From: Streptococcus mitis
Lineage (GTDB): Bacteria; Bacillota; Bacilli; Lactobacillales; Streptococcaceae
DNA length: 64,000 nt
Direction of reading: 5' to 3'
Assembly: GCF_901542415.1 (NCBI RefSeq)
Contig: NZ_CABEHV010000004.1
Coordinates: 1,533,501-1,597,500, forward strand
A program made the translations under genes and the position numbers. This document shows positions 46,642 through 60,187 of the stretch, piece after piece. Position 1 is the first letter of the stretch; each line of letters starts with the position of its first letter. The notes under the pieces are model-generated. The model saw nothing but the letters and a program-made list of their open reading frames with translations, had not been told where the DNA came from and did not search any database.

Positions 46642-47500
46642 GAATGAGTTCCTCCAGGTCGTTTTCATCAAAGTTGTAAGTTGTCTGGCAGAATTGACAA
46701 GTGATTTCTGCCCCGTGGTCTTCCTCTTTCATTTCCTGTAAGTCTGAGCTTGGAAGGCTGGCAAGAGCGTTCATAAAGCGTTCATGACTACAGTCACATT
46801 GGAAACGGATTTCTTCTTCAGAAAGACGCTTGTAGGCCTCGTCACCGTAGATAGCTTTAAGGAGGGCTTCAATATGGTCTTCACTCTCTAGAAGAGTCGA
46901 GATAGCTGGCATTTCTTGGATGCGTTTTTCAAAGCGAGCAATCTCTTCTTCCTTGGCTCCCGGCAAGACTTGAACTAGGAAACCACCAGCAACCTTGACC
47001 TTGTCTTCCTCGTCCAAAAGGACATTGAGGCCGACTGCTGAAGGTGTTTGTTGACTTTCGGTCAGGTAAAAGGCCAGGTCTTCACCGATTTCCCCAGAAA
47101 TGAGGGGAGTCATAGAGTTGTAAGGATTTCCAGTACCGTAGTCTGTGATAACGAGAAATTGACCATTTCCAACAAAAGGTCCGACTAGAACTTCACCAGT
47201 TGCAGTCTTTTTGATGTCAACACCAGGATTTTGAACATAGCCTTTGACGTTCCCCTTGGTATCAGCGACCGTGATAATGGCACCTAGAGAGCTAGAGCCC
47301 AGCACCTTAACTGTTAGTTTAGTATTTCCTTTTTCATTGGCTGCGAGAATCTGGCTAGCGATAAGAGTTCGACCAAGCGCTACAGTTGAGCTAGCTTGGG
47401 TTTGGTGTTTTTCTTGAGCAGTGCGGACGGTTTCTGTGCTATCAAGGACAAAAGCACGAAAGGCTCCGCTTTCTGATATAGTTTTAATAATTTTATCCAT
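46628..47500 (-). CDS. hslO: 33 kDa redox-regulated chaperone Hsp33
   Basis: 290-residue holdase chaperone activated by oxidation. The C-terminal zinc/redox switch has the CxC and CxxC pairs (QCDCSHE and CQFCQTTY). The start at 47500 gives [20 protein letters not shown], the canonical N-terminus; the longer frame up to 47713 runs through non-coding sequence and into the divergent gene. Coupled to dus. Confidence 0.93.
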   Translation of the reverse strand: MDKIIKTISESGAFRAFVLDSTETVRTAQEKHQTQASSTVALGRTLIASQILAANEKGNTKLTVKVLGSSSLGAIITVADTKGNVKGYVQNPGVDIKKTATGEVLVGPFVGNGQFLVITDYGTGNPYNSMTPLISGEIGEDLAFYLTESQQTPSAVGLNVLLDEEDKVKVAGGFLVQVLPGAKEEEIARFEKRIQEMPAISTLLESEDHIEALLKAIYGDEAYKRLSEEEIRFQCDCSHERFMNALASLPSSDLQEMKEEDHGAEITCQFCQTTYNFDENDLEELIRDKS

Positions 47501-47664
47501 AGCTACTATTTTAGCATAAAAATGCCCAAAGGGGGAGCCGTGTGTTTGTTGATTTTTAGGATAATGGACTAGGAAATCAGCATGAAAATAAAAAGAGAAA
47601 CAGATTATTTCAGCATTTGTAAGATTTATGCTATGCTTAAGGTAGAAAATGAAAGGGGTAACAA

Positions 47665-49092
47665 ATGTATTTAGGAGATTTGATGGAAAAGGCCGAATCT
47701 GGCCAATTTTCAATCCTTTCCTTTCTATTACAAGAGTCTCAGACGACCGTCAAGGCTGTAATGGAGGAAACAGGATTTTCAAAAGCAACCCTAACCAAAT
47801 ATGTCACCCTGCTTAATGAAAAGGCTTTGGACAGTGGCTTAGAGCTGACTATTCACTTAGAAGATGAAAATCTGCGTCTGTCAATCGGTGCAGCTACCAA
47901 GGGGAGAGATATTCGGAGCTTGTTTTTGGAGAATGCTGTTAAATACCAGATTTTGGTTTATCTTCTCTACCACCAACAGTTTTTAGCTCATCAGCTGGCT
48001 CAAGAATTGATGATTAGTGAGGCTACGCTTGGTCGCCACTTAGCTAGCTTAAATCAGATTTTGTCAGAATTTGATTTATCTATTCAAAATGGACGTTGGC
48101 GAGGTCCAGAGCATCAGATTCGCTATTTCTATTTCTGTCTTTTTCGCAAGGTCTGGTCGAGTCAGGAATGGGAAGGCCATATGCAGAAACCAGAGAGAAA
48201 ACAGGAGATTGCTACACTAGAAGAAATTTGCGGTGCAAGCTTGTCTTCGGGTCAGAAATTGGATTTGGTTCTCTGGTCTCACATCAGTCAACAACGTCTC
48301 CGGGTCAATGCCTGTCAGTTTCAAGTGATAGAAGAGAAAATGCGAGGGTATTTTGACAATATTTTCTACCTTCGTTTGCATCGAAAGGCTCCGTCCTTTT
48401 TCGCTGGACAACACCTTCCTCTAGGAACTGAGGATGGGGAGATGATGATTTTCTTCTCTTTCCTCTTATCTCATCGCATTCTTCCTCTTCATACTATGGA
48501 GTATATCCTTGGTTTTGGAGGGCAGTTGGCAGATTTGCTGACGCAATTGATTCAAGAAATGAAGAAGGAGGAGCTGCTGGGGGACTACACAGAGGACCAT
48601 GTCACCTATGAACTCAGCCAGCTCTGTGGTCAAGTTTATCTATATAAGGGTTATATCTTACAGGACCGCTACAAGTACCAGTTGGAGAATCGTCATCCTT
48701 ATTTGCTGATGGAACATGATTTTAAGGGAACGGCAGAGGAGATTTTTCGTGCCTTGCCTGCCTTTCATCAGGGGACGGATTTGGATAAGAAGATTCTCTG
48801 GGAATGGCTTCAGTTAATCGAATATATGGCTGAAAATGGTGGTCAGCATATGCGGATTGGTCTGGATTTGACATCTGGTTTTCTTGTCTTTTCAAGGATG
48901 GCCGCTATTTTAAAACGGTATTTGGAATACAATCGTTTTATTACCATTGAAGCCTATGACCGAACTCGACATTATGATTTGCTGGTTACCAATAACCCGA
49001 TTCATAAGAAGGAACAGACTCCAGTTTATTATTTAAAAAACGACTTGGATTTGGAAGATTTGGCAGCGATTCGTCAGTTATTATTCACTTAA
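47665..49092 (+). CDS. Mga-like transcriptional regulator
   Basis: 475 residues. Two N-terminal helix-turn-helix segments (about 25-60, [20 protein letters not shown]; and about 110-140, [20 protein letters not shown]) precede a PRD-like middle and an EIIB-like C-terminus, the Mga/AtxA architecture. It resembles the pneumococcal regulator MgaSpn at this locus. Two starts are possible: ATG 47665 (AAGGGG upstream) or ATG 47683 (TAGGAG upstream). Lies directly before the glycerol operon and divergent from hslO. The signal is unknown. Confidence 0.82.
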   Translation: MYLGDLMEKAESGQFSILSFLLQESQTTVKAVMEETGFSKATLTKYVTLLNEKALDSGLELTIHLEDENLRLSIGAATKGRDIRSLFLENAVKYQILVYLLYHQQFLAHQLAQELMISEATLGRHLASLNQILSEFDLSIQNGRWRGPEHQIRYFYFCLFRKVWSSQEWEGHMQKPERKQEIATLEEICGASLSSGQKLDLVLWSHISQQRLRVNACQFQVIEEKMRGYFDNIFYLRLHRKAPSFFAGQHLPLGTEDGEMMIFFSFLLSHRILPLHTMEYILGFGGQLADLLTQLIQEMKKEELLGDYTEDHVTYELSQLCGQVYLYKGYILQDRYKYQLENRHPYLLMEHDFKGTAEEIFRALPAFHQGTDLDKKILWEWLQLIEYMAENGGQHMRIGLDLTSGFLVFSRMAAILKRYLEYNRFITIEAYDRTRHYDLLVTNNPIHKKEQTPVYYLKNDLDLEDLAAIRQLLFT

Positions 49093-49176
49093 AAGGCTTG
49101 GTTGTTCCAGGTCTTTTTTGTGAAATTCACACAATCTACTCACATTTTTTAAAAAATTAAAAAAAGTTGATGAACA

Positions 49177-49200
49177 AGAAAGCGCTTTATTTTGTATACT
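49177..49200 (+). promoter_or_regulatory. cre site and promoter of glpKOF
   Basis: AGAAAGCGCTTTAT at 49177 contains the perfect palindromic core AAAGCGCTTT of a CcpA operator. A TATACT -10 lies at 49195. The cre occupies the -35 region, so glucose should repress glycerol use. Confidence 0.8.
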
Positions 49201-49206
49201 AGTTAG

Positions 49207-50760
<1,554 letters not shown>

Positions 50761-50801
50761 TACTGGAAGAATAAAGCGACTTAGTTAGAAAGTGTGTAAA
50801 T

Positions 50802-52628
50802 ATGGAATTTTCAAAGAAAACACGTGAATTATCAATTCAAAAAATGCAGGAACGTACCTTGGACCTCTTGATTATCGGTGGAGGAATTACAGGGGCTGGT
50901 GTAGCCTTGCAGGCAGCAGCTAGTGGTCTAGATACTGGTTTGATTGAAATGCAGGACTTCGCAGAAGGAACATCCAGTCGTTCAACAAAATTGGTTCACG
51001 GAGGACTACGTTACCTTAAGCAATTTGATGTAGAAGTAGTATCAGATACAGTTTCTGAACGTGCAGTGGTTCAACAAATCGCACCACACATTCCAAAACC
51101 GGACCCAATGCTCTTGCCAGTTTACGATGAAGATGGAGCAACCTTTAGCCTCTTCCGTCTTAAAGTAGCTATGGATTTGTACGACCTTTTGGCAGGAGTT
51201 AACAACACACCAGCTGCTAACAAGGTCTTGAGTAAGGAAGAAGTCTTGGAACGCCAGCCAAACTTGAAGAAAGAAGGTTTGGTAGGAGGTGGGGTTTACC
51301 TTGACTTCCGTAACAACGATGCACGTCTCGTGATTGAAAACATCAAACGTGCCAACCAAGACGGTGCCCTCATTGCCAACCACGTTAAAGCAGAAGGTTT
51401 CTTATTTGACGAAAGTGGCAAGATTACAGGTGTTGTAGCTCGTGATCTCTTGACAGACCAAGTCTTTGAAATCAAGGCCCGTCTGGTGATTAACACAACA
51501 GGTCCTTGGAGTGATAAGGTACGCAATTTGTCTAATAAGGGAACCCAATTCTCACAAATGCGTCCAACTAAGGGAGTTCACCTAGTCGTGGATTCAAGCA
51601 AGATCAAGGTTTCACAGCCAGTTTACTTTGACACAGGTTTGGGTGATGGCCGTATGGTCTTTGTTCTCCCACGTGAAAACAAGACTTACTTCGGTACAAC
51701 TGACACAGACTACACAGGTGATTTGGAACATCCAAAAGTGACGCAGGAAGATGTAGATTACCTGCTTGGCATTGTCAACAACCGCTTCCCAGAAGCCAAT
51801 ATCACCATTGATGATATCGAAAGTAGCTGGGCAGGTCTTCGTCCATTGATCGCAGGCAATAGCGCTTCTGACTACAATGGAGGAAATAACGGAACCATCA
51901 GTGATGAAAGCTTTAACAACTTGATTGCGACTGTTGAATCTTATCTCTCTAAAGAAAAAACGCGTGAAGATGTTGAGTCTGCTGTCAGCAAGCTTGAAAG
52001 CAGTACCTCTGAGAAACATTTGGACCCATCTGCAGTTTCTCGTGGTTCGAGCTTGGATCGTGATGATAATGGTCTCTTGACCCTTGCTGGTGGTAAAATC
52101 ACAGACTACCGTAAGATGGCTGAAGGAGCTATGGAGCGCGTGGTTGACATCCTCAAAGCAGAATTTGACCGTAGCTTTAAACTCATCAATTCTAAGACTT
52201 ACCCTGTTTCAGGTGGGGAATTGAACCCAGCAAATGTGGACTCAGAAATCGAAGCCTTTGCGCAACTTGGAGTGTCACGTGGCTTGGATAGTAAGGAAGC
52301 CCACTATCTCGCAAATCTTTACGGTTCAAATGCACCGAAAGTCTTTGCTCTTGCTCACAGCTTAGAACAAGCGCCAGGACTCAGTTTGGCAGACACTTTG
52401 TCACTTCACTATGCAATGCGCAATGAGTTGGCTCTTAGCCCAGTTGACTTCCTTCTTCGTCGTACCAACCATATGCTCTTTATGCGTGATAGCTTGGATA
52501 GCATCGTTGAGCCAGTTTTGGATGAAATGGGACGATTCTATGACTGGACAGAAGAAGAAAAAGCAACTTACCGTGCTGATGTCGAAGCAGCTCTCGCTAA
52601 CAACGATTTAGCAGAATTAAAAAATTAA
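50802..52628 (+). CDS. glpO: Alpha-glycerophosphate oxidase
   Basis: FAD enzyme oxidising glycerol-3-phosphate to dihydroxyacetone phosphate with O2, producing H2O2; an oxidase as usual in lactic acid bacteria. 608 residues. N-terminal dinucleotide fold LIIGGGITGAGVALQAAA, GTSSRSTKLVHGGLRYL, and GLRPLI. An insertion around residues 365-410 (SESYLSKEKTREDVESAV region) distinguishes streptococcal GlpO from dehydrogenases. Located 41 bases after glpK. Confidence 0.95.
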   Translation: MEFSKKTRELSIQKMQERTLDLLIIGGGITGAGVALQAAASGLDTGLIEMQDFAEGTSSRSTKLVHGGLRYLKQFDVEVVSDTVSERAVVQQIAPHIPKPDPMLLPVYDEDGATFSLFRLKVAMDLYDLLAGVNNTPAANKVLSKEEVLERQPNLKKEGLVGGGVYLDFRNNDARLVIENIKRANQDGALIANHVKAEGFLFDESGKITGVVARDLLTDQVFEIKARLVINTTGPWSDKVRNLSNKGTQFSQMRPTKGVHLVVDSSKIKVSQPVYFDTGLGDGRMVFVLPRENKTYFGTTDTDYTGDLEHPKVTQEDVDYLLGIVNNRFPEANITIDDIESSWAGLRPLIAGNSASDYNGGNNGTISDESFNNLIATVESYLSKEKTREDVESAVSKLESSTSEKHLDPSAVSRGSSLDRDDNGLLTLAGGKITDYRKMAEGAMERVVDILKAEFDRSFKLINSKTYPVSGGELNPANVDSEIEAFAQLGVSRGLDSKEAHYLANLYGSNAPKVFALAHSLEQAPGLSLADTLSLHYAMRNELALSPVDFLLRRTNHMLFMRDSLDSIVEPVLDEMGRFYDWTEEEKATYRADVEAALANNDLAELKN

Positions 52629-52640
52629 GAAAAAATAAAA

Positions 52641-52683
52641 GAGGTGGCGGGCAGGACTCCTAGTCTACCCTCTCCTCCTTTTT
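52641..52683 (+). terminator. Hairpin between glpO and glpF
   Basis: GAGGTGG can pair with the later CTCTCCTCC, with an inner GACT-CCT-AGTC stem, followed by TTTTT. It looks like an internal attenuator of the operon. Confidence 0.55.
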
Positions 52684-52698
52684 AATGGAGACAGAAAG

Positions 52699-53403
52699 AT
52701 GATGAATGAATTATTTGGAGAATTTTTGGGGACTTTAATCCTGATTCTTCTAGGAAATGGTGTTGTTGCAGGTGTGGTTCTTCCTAAAACCAAGAGCAAC
52801 AGCTCAGGTTGGATAGTGATTACCATGGGTTGGGGGATTGCAGTTGCAGTTGCAGTATTTGTATCTGGCAAGCTCAGTCCAGCTCATTTAAACCCAGCTG
52901 TGACCATCGGTGTGGCCTTAAAAGGTGGTTTGCCTTGGGCTTCCGTTTTCCCTTATATCTTAGCCCAGTTTGCAGGGGCTATGCTGGGTCAGATTTTGGT
53001 TTGGTTGCAATTCAAGCCGCACTATGAGGCAGAAGAAAATGCAGGAAATATTTTGGCTACTTTCAGCACAGGACCAGCTATCAAAGATACTGTATCAAAC
53101 TTGATTAGTGAAATCCTTGGAACCTTTGTTTTGGTGTTGACAATCTTTGCTTTGGGGCTTTACGATTTTCAGGCAGGTATCGGAACCTTTGCAGTGGGTA
53201 CCTTGATTGTCGGTATCGGTCTTTCACTAGGTGGGACAACTGGTTATGCTTTGAACCCAGCTCGTGACCTTGGTCCTCGCATCATGCACAGCATCTTACC
53301 AATTCCAAACAAGGGAGACGGAGACTGGTCTTACGCTTGGATTCCAGTTGTTGGCCCTGTTATCGGTGCAGCCTTGGCTGTTCTTGTATTCTCACTTTTC
53401 TAA
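52699..53403 (+). CDS. glpF: Glycerol uptake facilitator (aquaglyceroporin)
   Basis: 234-residue MIP-family channel with six membrane segments and the two half-helix motifs: HLNPAVTIG (NPA) and YALNPARDLGPR (NPAR). Two adjacent ATGs (52699, 52702) are possible. Completes the glycerol operon. Confidence 0.95.
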   Translation: MMNELFGEFLGTLILILLGNGVVAGVVLPKTKSNSSGWIVITMGWGIAVAVAVFVSGKLSPAHLNPAVTIGVALKGGLPWASVFPYILAQFAGAMLGQILVWLQFKPHYEAEENAGNILATFSTGPAIKDTVSNLISEILGTFVLVLTIFALGLYDFQAGIGTFAVGTLIVGIGLSLGGTTGYALNPARDLGPRIMHSILPIPNKGDGDWSYAWIPVVGPVIGAALAVLVFSLF

Positions 53404-53427
53404 CCTAGAAAACAATTATGTTGATAG

Positions 53428-53456
53428 AGCTTGAGATGAAAATCTCAGGCTTTTTT
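53428..53456 (+). terminator. Intrinsic terminator of the glycerol operon
   Basis: AGCTTGAGAT-GAAA-ATCTCAGGCT followed by TTTTTT. Confidence 0.85.
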
Positions 53457-53484
53457 AAAATATACATAGAAAAACCGCATAATC

Positions 53485-53556
53485 CTTAAAATAAACTGAA
53501 ATCTAGTGAAAATGTACGGCAAACAATTGAAAAATTACCCTATAAAGTGGTACAAT
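53485..53556 (+). promoter_or_regulatory. dlt promoter and candidate CiaR repeat
   Basis: TTGAAA at 53527 and TACAAT at 53551 (18-base spacer, TGG extension) form the promoter. At 53485-53501 the minus strand reads TTTCAG-N5-TTTAAG, one mismatch from the CiaR repeat. CiaR control of dlt has been reported in pneumococcus as far as I recall; the reverse orientation here should be verified. Confidence 0.55.
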
Positions 53557-53625
53557 GGTAGAAAAATACTATAGTAAGAGTTCATCTTATTTAGCAAAAA
53601 TTACAGAAATGAATGGTTTTTCTTG

Positions 53626-53757
53626 ATGAAACAGAGAAAAGAATTGTACCTCTTTCTTGGTCGGACAGCCTTGTATTTTCTTATCTTTCTAGGGCTGCTT
53701 TACTTCTTTAGCTATCTTGGCCAGGGTCAAGGAAGCTTTATCTATAATGAATTTTAA
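53626..53757 (+). CDS. dltX: D-alanylation accessory membrane peptide DltX
   Basis: 43-residue single-span protein (RTALYFLIFLGLLYFFSYL) with the conserved DltX C-terminus ending GSFIYNEF. DltX acts with DltB, DltC and DltD to move D-alanine across the membrane onto teichoic acid. It lies 20 bases before the dltA GTG and after the dlt promoter. Easily missed because of its size. Confidence 0.9.
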   Translation: MKQRKELYLFLGRTALYFLIFLGLLYFFSYLGQGQGSFIYNEF

Positions 53758-53777
53758 CTTGAAGGAGAATTCCTATT

Positions 53778-55328
53778 GTGTCAAATAAACCAATAGTAGA
53801 TATGATTGAAACCATTGAGCATTTTGCTCAGACACAGCCTAGCTATCCTGTTTACAATGTTTTGGGACAGGAACATACTTATGGAGATTTAAAGGCTGAT
53901 TCGGATAGTTTGGCTGCAGCCATTGATCAACTGGATTTGCCAGAGAAGTCTCCTGTGGTCGTTTTTGGTGGCCAAGAATATGAAATGTTGGCAACCTTTG
54001 TAGCGCTGACTAAGTCAGGTCACGCCTACATTCCCATTGACAGTCATTCAGCCTTGGAGCGAGTTTCAGCTATTTTAGAAGTAGCGGAGCCAAGTTTGAT
54101 TATTGCCATCTCAGACTTTCCATTGGAGCAGGTTTCTACACCGATGATGACTCTAGCTCAGGTTCAAGAAGCCTTTGCTCAGGGGAATAACTATGAGATC
54201 ACGCATCCAGTCAAGGGAGATGATAATTACTACATTATCTTTACTTCTGGTACGACTGGTAAGCCAAAGGGAGTGCAGATTTCACATGATAATCTCCTCA
54301 GCTTTACCAACTGGATGATTACGGACAAGGAATTTGCGACGCCAAGTCGTCCGCAAATGCTGGCTCAGCCACCTTATTCTTTTGACCTGTCTGTCATGTA
54401 TTGGGCACCGACCTTGGCACTGGGTGGTACACTTTTTGCCCTTCCTTCAGCTATTACTCAGGACTTTAAGCAACTCTTTGCGACCATCTTTTCATTGCCA
54501 ATCGCTATCTGGACATCAACGCCTTCTTTTGCGGATATGGCCATGTTGTCAGAAGACTTTAATAGTGAGAAAATGCCTGGAATCACGCATTTCTACTTTG
54601 ATGGTGAAGAATTGACGGTCAAAACGGCTCAAAAACTGCGCGAACGTTTCCCAAATGCTCGAATTATCAATGCCTACGGCCCAACAGAAGCGACAGTGGC
54701 TCTGTCAGCAGTTGCCGTGACAGACGAGATGCTAGAGACTCTCAAACGCCTCCCAATTGGCTATACCAAGGCTGATTCTCCAACCTTTATCATTGACGAG
54801 GAAGGCAATAAATTGCCAAATGGCGAACAGGGAGAAATCATTGTTTCTGGACCAGCCGTTTCAAAAGGTTATATGAACAATCCTGAAAAAACAGCAGAAG
54901 CCTTCTTTGAGTTTGAAGGTCTACCAGCCTACCATACAGGCGATGTGGGAACTATGACAGATGAGGGCTTGCTTCTCTACGGCGGACGCATGGACTTCCA
55001 GATCAAGTTCAACGGTTACCGCATTGAGTTAGAAGATGTTTCTCAAAATCTTAATAAGTCTCGCTTTATCGAGTCTGCTGTTGCTGTTCCACGTTATAAC
55101 AAGGACCACAAGGTACAAAATCTGCTGGCCTATGTCATCTTAAAAGATGGTGTGCGTGAGCAGTTTGAGCGAGATATTGATATTACCAAGGCTATCAAGG
55201 AAGATTTAACAGATATCATGATGTCCTACATGATGCCGTCTAAATTCCTTTACCGAGACAGTTTGCCACTGACTCCAAATGGAAAAATTGATATCAAAGG
55301 ATTGATTAACGAGGTGAATCAGAGATGA
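53778..55328 (+). CDS. dltA: D-alanine--poly(phosphoribitol/glycerol) ligase subunit 1 DltA
   Basis: Adenylates D-alanine and loads it onto DltC. 516 residues, adenylate-forming superfamily, with [15 protein letters not shown] (P-loop), [19 protein letters not shown] and the C-terminal catalytic Lys in [11 protein letters not shown]. Starts with GTG at 53778 preceded by GAAGGAG. Overlaps dltB by 4 bases. Confidence 0.96.
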   Translation: MSNKPIVDMIETIEHFAQTQPSYPVYNVLGQEHTYGDLKADSDSLAAAIDQLDLPEKSPVVVFGGQEYEMLATFVALTKSGHAYIPIDSHSALERVSAILEVAEPSLIIAISDFPLEQVSTPMMTLAQVQEAFAQGNNYEITHPVKGDDNYYIIFTSGTTGKPKGVQISHDNLLSFTNWMITDKEFATPSRPQMLAQPPYSFDLSVMYWAPTLALGGTLFALPSAITQDFKQLFATIFSLPIAIWTSTPSFADMAMLSEDFNSEKMPGITHFYFDGEELTVKTAQKLRERFPNARIINAYGPTEATVALSAVAVTDEMLETLKRLPIGYTKADSPTFIIDEEGNKLPNGEQGEIIVSGPAVSKGYMNNPEKTAEAFFEFEGLPAYHTGDVGTMTDEGLLLYGGRMDFQIKFNGYRIELEDVSQNLNKSRFIESAVAVPRYNKDHKVQNLLAYVILKDGVREQFERDIDITKAIKEDLTDIMMSYMMPSKFLYRDSLPLTPNGKIDIKGLINEVNQR

Positions 55329-56569
55329 TGGAGTTCTTTCAACAGCTTCCTCATTTAGAGCCATACGGCAATCCTCAGTATTTTGTCTATGTGATTGCTG
55401 CAACCTTGCCTATCTTTATCGGTCTCTTTTTCAAGAAACGCTTTGCCTGGTATGAAGTGCTGGTTAGTCTTTTCTTTATCGTCACCATGTTGGTAGGTGG
55501 GAAGACCAATCAATTGGCTGCCTTGGGTATTTACCTTTGCTGGGAGATATTGCTCCTGCTTTTCTACAAGCACTATCGAAAAAGTAAGGATGACAAGTGG
55601 GTTTTCTACCTAGTTAGTTTTCTGTCCCTTCTCCCGATTATCTTTGTCAAGGTGCAGCCGGCTATCAATGGAACGCAGTCTTTGCTTGGATTTTTGGGAA
55701 TTTCTTACCTGACTTTTCGTTCGGTTGGGATTATCATCGAGCTGAGAGATGGGGTGATTAAAGATTTTACCCTCTGGGAATTTCTCCGTTTCCTTCTCTT
55801 CATGCCGACTTTTTCAAGTGGCCCAATCGATCGCTTTAAGCGGTTTAATGAAAATTATCAGACCATTCCTGAGCGAGATGAGTTGATGGATATGCTGGAT
55901 GAATCTGTTCGCTATATCATGTGGGGCTTTTTGTATAAGTTTATCCTAGCTCATGTTTTAGGAGAGACCTTGTTGCCTCCTCTGAAGAATCTAGCCCTGC
56001 AGTCAGGTGGTTTCTTTAATCTCTATGCTTTAGTGGTCATGTATACCTTTGGTCTTGAGCTCTTCTTTGACTTTGCAGGTTACTCTATGTTCGCCTTAGC
56101 CATCTCAAACTTGATGGGAATCCGTAGCCCCATCAACTTTAACAAGCCCTTTTTATCAAGGGATTTGAAGGAATTTTGGAATCGTTGGCATATGAGTCTT
56201 TCTTTCTGGTTCCGTGACTTTGTCTTTATGCGAATGGTGATGGTGTTGACCAGAAAGAAGGTCTTTAAGAATCGTAATGTAACCTCAAGTGTGGCCTACA
56301 TTGTAAATATGCTGATTATGGGATTTTGGCATGGAGTGACCTGGTACTATATCGCCTATGGACTCTTTCATGGGATTGGGCTGGTCGTCAATGACGCTTG
56401 GGTTCGTAAGAAAAAAACACTCAATAAGGAACGGAAAAAAGCAGGGAAGTCTGCTTTACCTGAGAATCGCTGGATTCAGTTGCTTGGCATGGTTGTCACC
56501 TTCCATGTCGTCATGCTGTCATTCTTAATCTTTTCTGGATTCTTGAATGATCTATGGTTTAAAAAATAA
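55325..56569 (+). CDS. dltB: Teichoic acid D-alanyltransferase DltB
   Basis: MBOAT-family membrane acyltransferase, 414 residues, about 11-12 membrane segments. The catalytic His is in [10 protein letters not shown] and a second MBOAT motif is [13 protein letters not shown]. It passes D-alanine from DltC toward the outside. Coupled to dltA and 13 bases before dltC. Confidence 0.95.
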   Translation: MMEFFQQLPHLEPYGNPQYFVYVIAATLPIFIGLFFKKRFAWYEVLVSLFFIVTMLVGGKTNQLAALGIYLCWEILLLLFYKHYRKSKDDKWVFYLVSFLSLLPIIFVKVQPAINGTQSLLGFLGISYLTFRSVGIIIELRDGVIKDFTLWEFLRFLLFMPTFSSGPIDRFKRFNENYQTIPERDELMDMLDESVRYIMWGFLYKFILAHVLGETLLPPLKNLALQSGGFFNLYALVVMYTFGLELFFDFAGYSMFALAISNLMGIRSPINFNKPFLSRDLKEFWNRWHMSLSFWFRDFVFMRMVMVLTRKKVFKNRNVTSSVAYIVNMLIMGFWHGVTWYYIAYGLFHGIGLVVNDAWVRKKKTLNKERKKAGKSALPENRWIQLLGMVVTFHVVMLSFLIFSGFLNDLWFKK

Positions 56570-56579
56570 AAGGAAATAA

Positions 56580-58083
<1,504 letters not shown>

Positions 58084-58132
58084 ATAATAATGTCGAAGAG
58101 TCCAAGAATGAAGCCTATTTTCACGTTTTTTC

Positions 58133-58171
58133 TTGACTCTTTTTTTGCTTGTGATATAATTAACTGGTAAA
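58133..58171 (+). promoter_or_regulatory. adcRCBA promoter with AdcR operator
   Basis: TTGACT at 58133 and TATAAT at 58155 (16-base spacer). TTAACTGGTAAA at 58160-58171 matches the AdcR/MarR-type operator TTAACYRGTTAA with one mismatch and overlaps the start region. Zinc-bound AdcR should repress its own operon. Confidence 0.85.
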
Positions 58172-58234
58172 TAAAATTCCAAAGAATAGTATTTTTCTCT
58201 TAAAAAGAGAAGTCCAAAAGGAAAGGAGTCAGAT

Positions 58235-58675
58235 ATGAGACAGCTAGCGAAGGATATCGATGGCTTTTTGAATGAGGTGATTTTACAGGCGGAAAACCAA
58301 CATGAAATCCTAATAGGTCATTGTACTAGCGAGGTACCTCTGACCAATACCCAGGAGCATATCCTCATGCTCTTATCGGAGGAATCTTTAACAAATTCAG
58401 AGTTGGCTCGTCGTCTCAATGTCAGTCAGGCAGCAGTTACCAAGGCCATTAAGTCTTTGGTTAAGGAAGGGATGTTGGAAACATCTAAAGATCCTAAGGA
58501 TGCGCGTGTGATTTTTTATCAGTTGACTGATTTGGCTCGTCCAATCGCTGAGGAGCACCATCATCACCATGAGCATACACTTTTAACCTATGAAGAAGTG
58601 GCGACTCAGTTTACTCCAAATGAACAAAAAGTGATTCAGCGGTTTTTGACTGCTTTAGTAGGAGAAATCAAATAA
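58235..58675 (+). CDS. adcR: Zinc-responsive MarR-family repressor AdcR
   Basis: 146 residues. Winged helix-turn-helix about 40-100 ([20 protein letters not shown], then the wing [13 protein letters not shown]). Zinc ligands of the family are visible as Glu/His/Cys residues near the N-terminus ([11 protein letters not shown]) and the HHHHHEH run about residues 108-114. AGGAAAGGAG sets the start. Overlaps adcC by 1 base. Confidence 0.95.
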   Translation: MRQLAKDIDGFLNEVILQAENQHEILIGHCTSEVPLTNTQEHILMLLSEESLTNSELARRLNVSQAAVTKAIKSLVKEGMLETSKDPKDARVIFYQLTDLARPIAEEHHHHHEHTLLTYEEVATQFTPNEQKVIQRFLTALVGEIK

Positions 58676-59379
58676 TGAGATATATTACGGTAGAGGATTT
58701 ATCCTTCTATTATGATAAGGAACCCGTTCTTGAACATATCAATTATAGTGTTGATAGTGGGGAATTTGTTACCTTGACAGGTGAAAATGGGGCAGCTAAG
58801 ACGACACTCATCAAGGCCAGTCTTGGAATCCTCCAACCACGCATTGGTAAGGTAACCATTTCAAAGACAAATACGCAGGGTAAGAAATTGAGAATAGCCT
58901 ACCTTCCTCAACAGATTGCCAGTTTTAATGCAGGTTTTCCAAGTACGGTTTATGAATTTGTCAAGTCGGGTCGTTATCCGCGAAAGGGATGGTTCCGTCG
59001 CTTGAATGCTCATGATGAGGAGCATATCAAGGCTAGTTTGGACTCAGTTGGTATGTGGGAACACCGAGACAAACGCTTGGGGTCTCTATCTGGAGGACAA
59101 AAGCAGCGAGCGGTGATTGCGCGCATGTTTGCTTCGGATCCAGATGTGTTTATCCTAGATGAGCCGACAACGGGAATGGATGCAGGAAGTAAAAATGAAT
59201 TTTACGAACTCATGCACCACAGCGCCCATCATCATGGCAAGGCTGTTTTGATGATTACCCATGACCCTGAAGAAGTTAAGGATTATGCGGATCGCAATAT
59301 TCATCTAGTCCGTAACCAAGACTCGCCATGGCGTTGTTTCAACGTTCATGAGAATGATCAGGAGGTGGGCCATGCTTAG
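58675..59379 (+). CDS. adcC: Zinc ABC transporter ATP-binding protein AdcC
   Basis: 234-residue ATPase of the AdcABC zinc importer. Signature SLSGGQKQR and Walker [13 protein letters not shown] are normal. The P-loop reads GENGAAKTT, with Ala in place of the usual Gly before Lys. As far as I recall, this substitution is also found in pneumococcal AdcC, so it is not taken as damage. Overlaps adcB by 8 bases. Confidence 0.94.
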   Translation: MRYITVEDLSFYYDKEPVLEHINYSVDSGEFVTLTGENGAAKTTLIKASLGILQPRIGKVTISKTNTQGKKLRIAYLPQQIASFNAGFPSTVYEFVKSGRYPRKGWFRRLNAHDEEHIKASLDSVGMWEHRDKRLGSLSGGQKQRAVIARMFASDPDVFILDEPTTGMDAGSKNEFYELMHHSAHHHGKAVLMITHDPEEVKDYADRNIHLVRNQDSPWRCFNVHENDQEVGHA

Positions 59380-60178
59380 TTTATTATCTTATGACTTTAT
59401 GCAACGTGCCTTTCTGGCGGTTATTGCTATGAGTCTTTTCTCGCCGGTTCTTGGAACTTTTCTTATCTTGCGCCGTCAGAGTTTGATGAGTGATACCCTC
59501 AGCCACGTCTCGCTTTCGGGTGTAGCTTTTGGTCTGGTTTTGGGGATTTCTCCGACTATTTCTACGATTGCCATTGTTTTGATTGCGGCGGTCTTTCTGG
59601 AGTATCTCCGTACGGTTTACAAGAGCTTTATGGAAATCGGGACAGCTATCCTCATGTCAACAGGTCTGGCTGTTTCTCTGATTGTCATGAGCAAGGGTAA
59701 AAGTTCTAGCTCTATGAGTTTGGACCAGTATCTTTTTGGCTCGATTGTGACTATTAGCGAAGAGCAGGTCATTTCCCTTTTTGTCATTGCGGCGGTTGTT
59801 TTGATTTTGACCTTCCTCTTCCTTCGTCCAATGTATATCTTGACCTTTGATGAGGATACGGCCTTTGTGGATGGCTTGCCAGTTCGTACCATGTCCATTC
59901 TTTTTAACATGGTGACAGGGGTAGCTATTGCCCTCATGATTCCTGCTGCAGGAGCTCTTTTGGTATCGACTATCATGGTCTTACCAGCTAGTATTGCCCT
60001 TCGTCTGGGGAAAAACTTTAAATCCGTTATGCTGCTTGCCAGTGCTATTGGATTTTCGGGAATGGTAGCAGGACTTTACATTTCCTACTATGCAGAAACA
60101 CCTGCAAGTGCAAGTATTACCATTATTTTTGTAACTGTCTTTTTACTTATTAGTTTAGTAAGACGTTTTATCAAATAG
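59372..60178 (+). CDS. adcB: Zinc ABC transporter permease AdcB
   Basis: 268 residues from the ATG at 59372 ([14 protein letters not shown]), chosen because AGGAGG lies 6-7 bases upstream; an in-frame ATG at 59348 lacks a site. ABC-3 family permease with seven to eight membrane segments and the conserved [18 protein letters not shown] segment. Followed by adcA after 9 bases. Confidence 0.94.
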   Translation: MLSLLSYDFMQRAFLAVIAMSLFSPVLGTFLILRRQSLMSDTLSHVSLSGVAFGLVLGISPTISTIAIVLIAAVFLEYLRTVYKSFMEIGTAILMSTGLAVSLIVMSKGKSSSSMSLDQYLFGSIVTISEEQVISLFVIAAVVLILTFLFLRPMYILTFDEDTAFVDGLPVRTMSILFNMVTGVAIALMIPAAGALLVSTIMVLPASIALRLGKNFKSVMLLASAIGFSGMVAGLYISYYAETPASASITIIFVTVFLLISLVRRFIK

Positions 60179-60187
60179 GAGACCAAC

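Noticed and set aside
47501..47713. 71-residue N-terminal extension of Hsp33
   Set aside because: It runs through the intergenic promoter region into the divergent Mga-like gene; homologues begin MDKIIK.
58795..58815. Inactivating mutation in the AdcC P-loop
   Set aside because: The Gly-to-Ala change (GENGAAKTT) appears, from memory, to be the normal pneumococcal AdcC sequence and the rest of the operon is intact.
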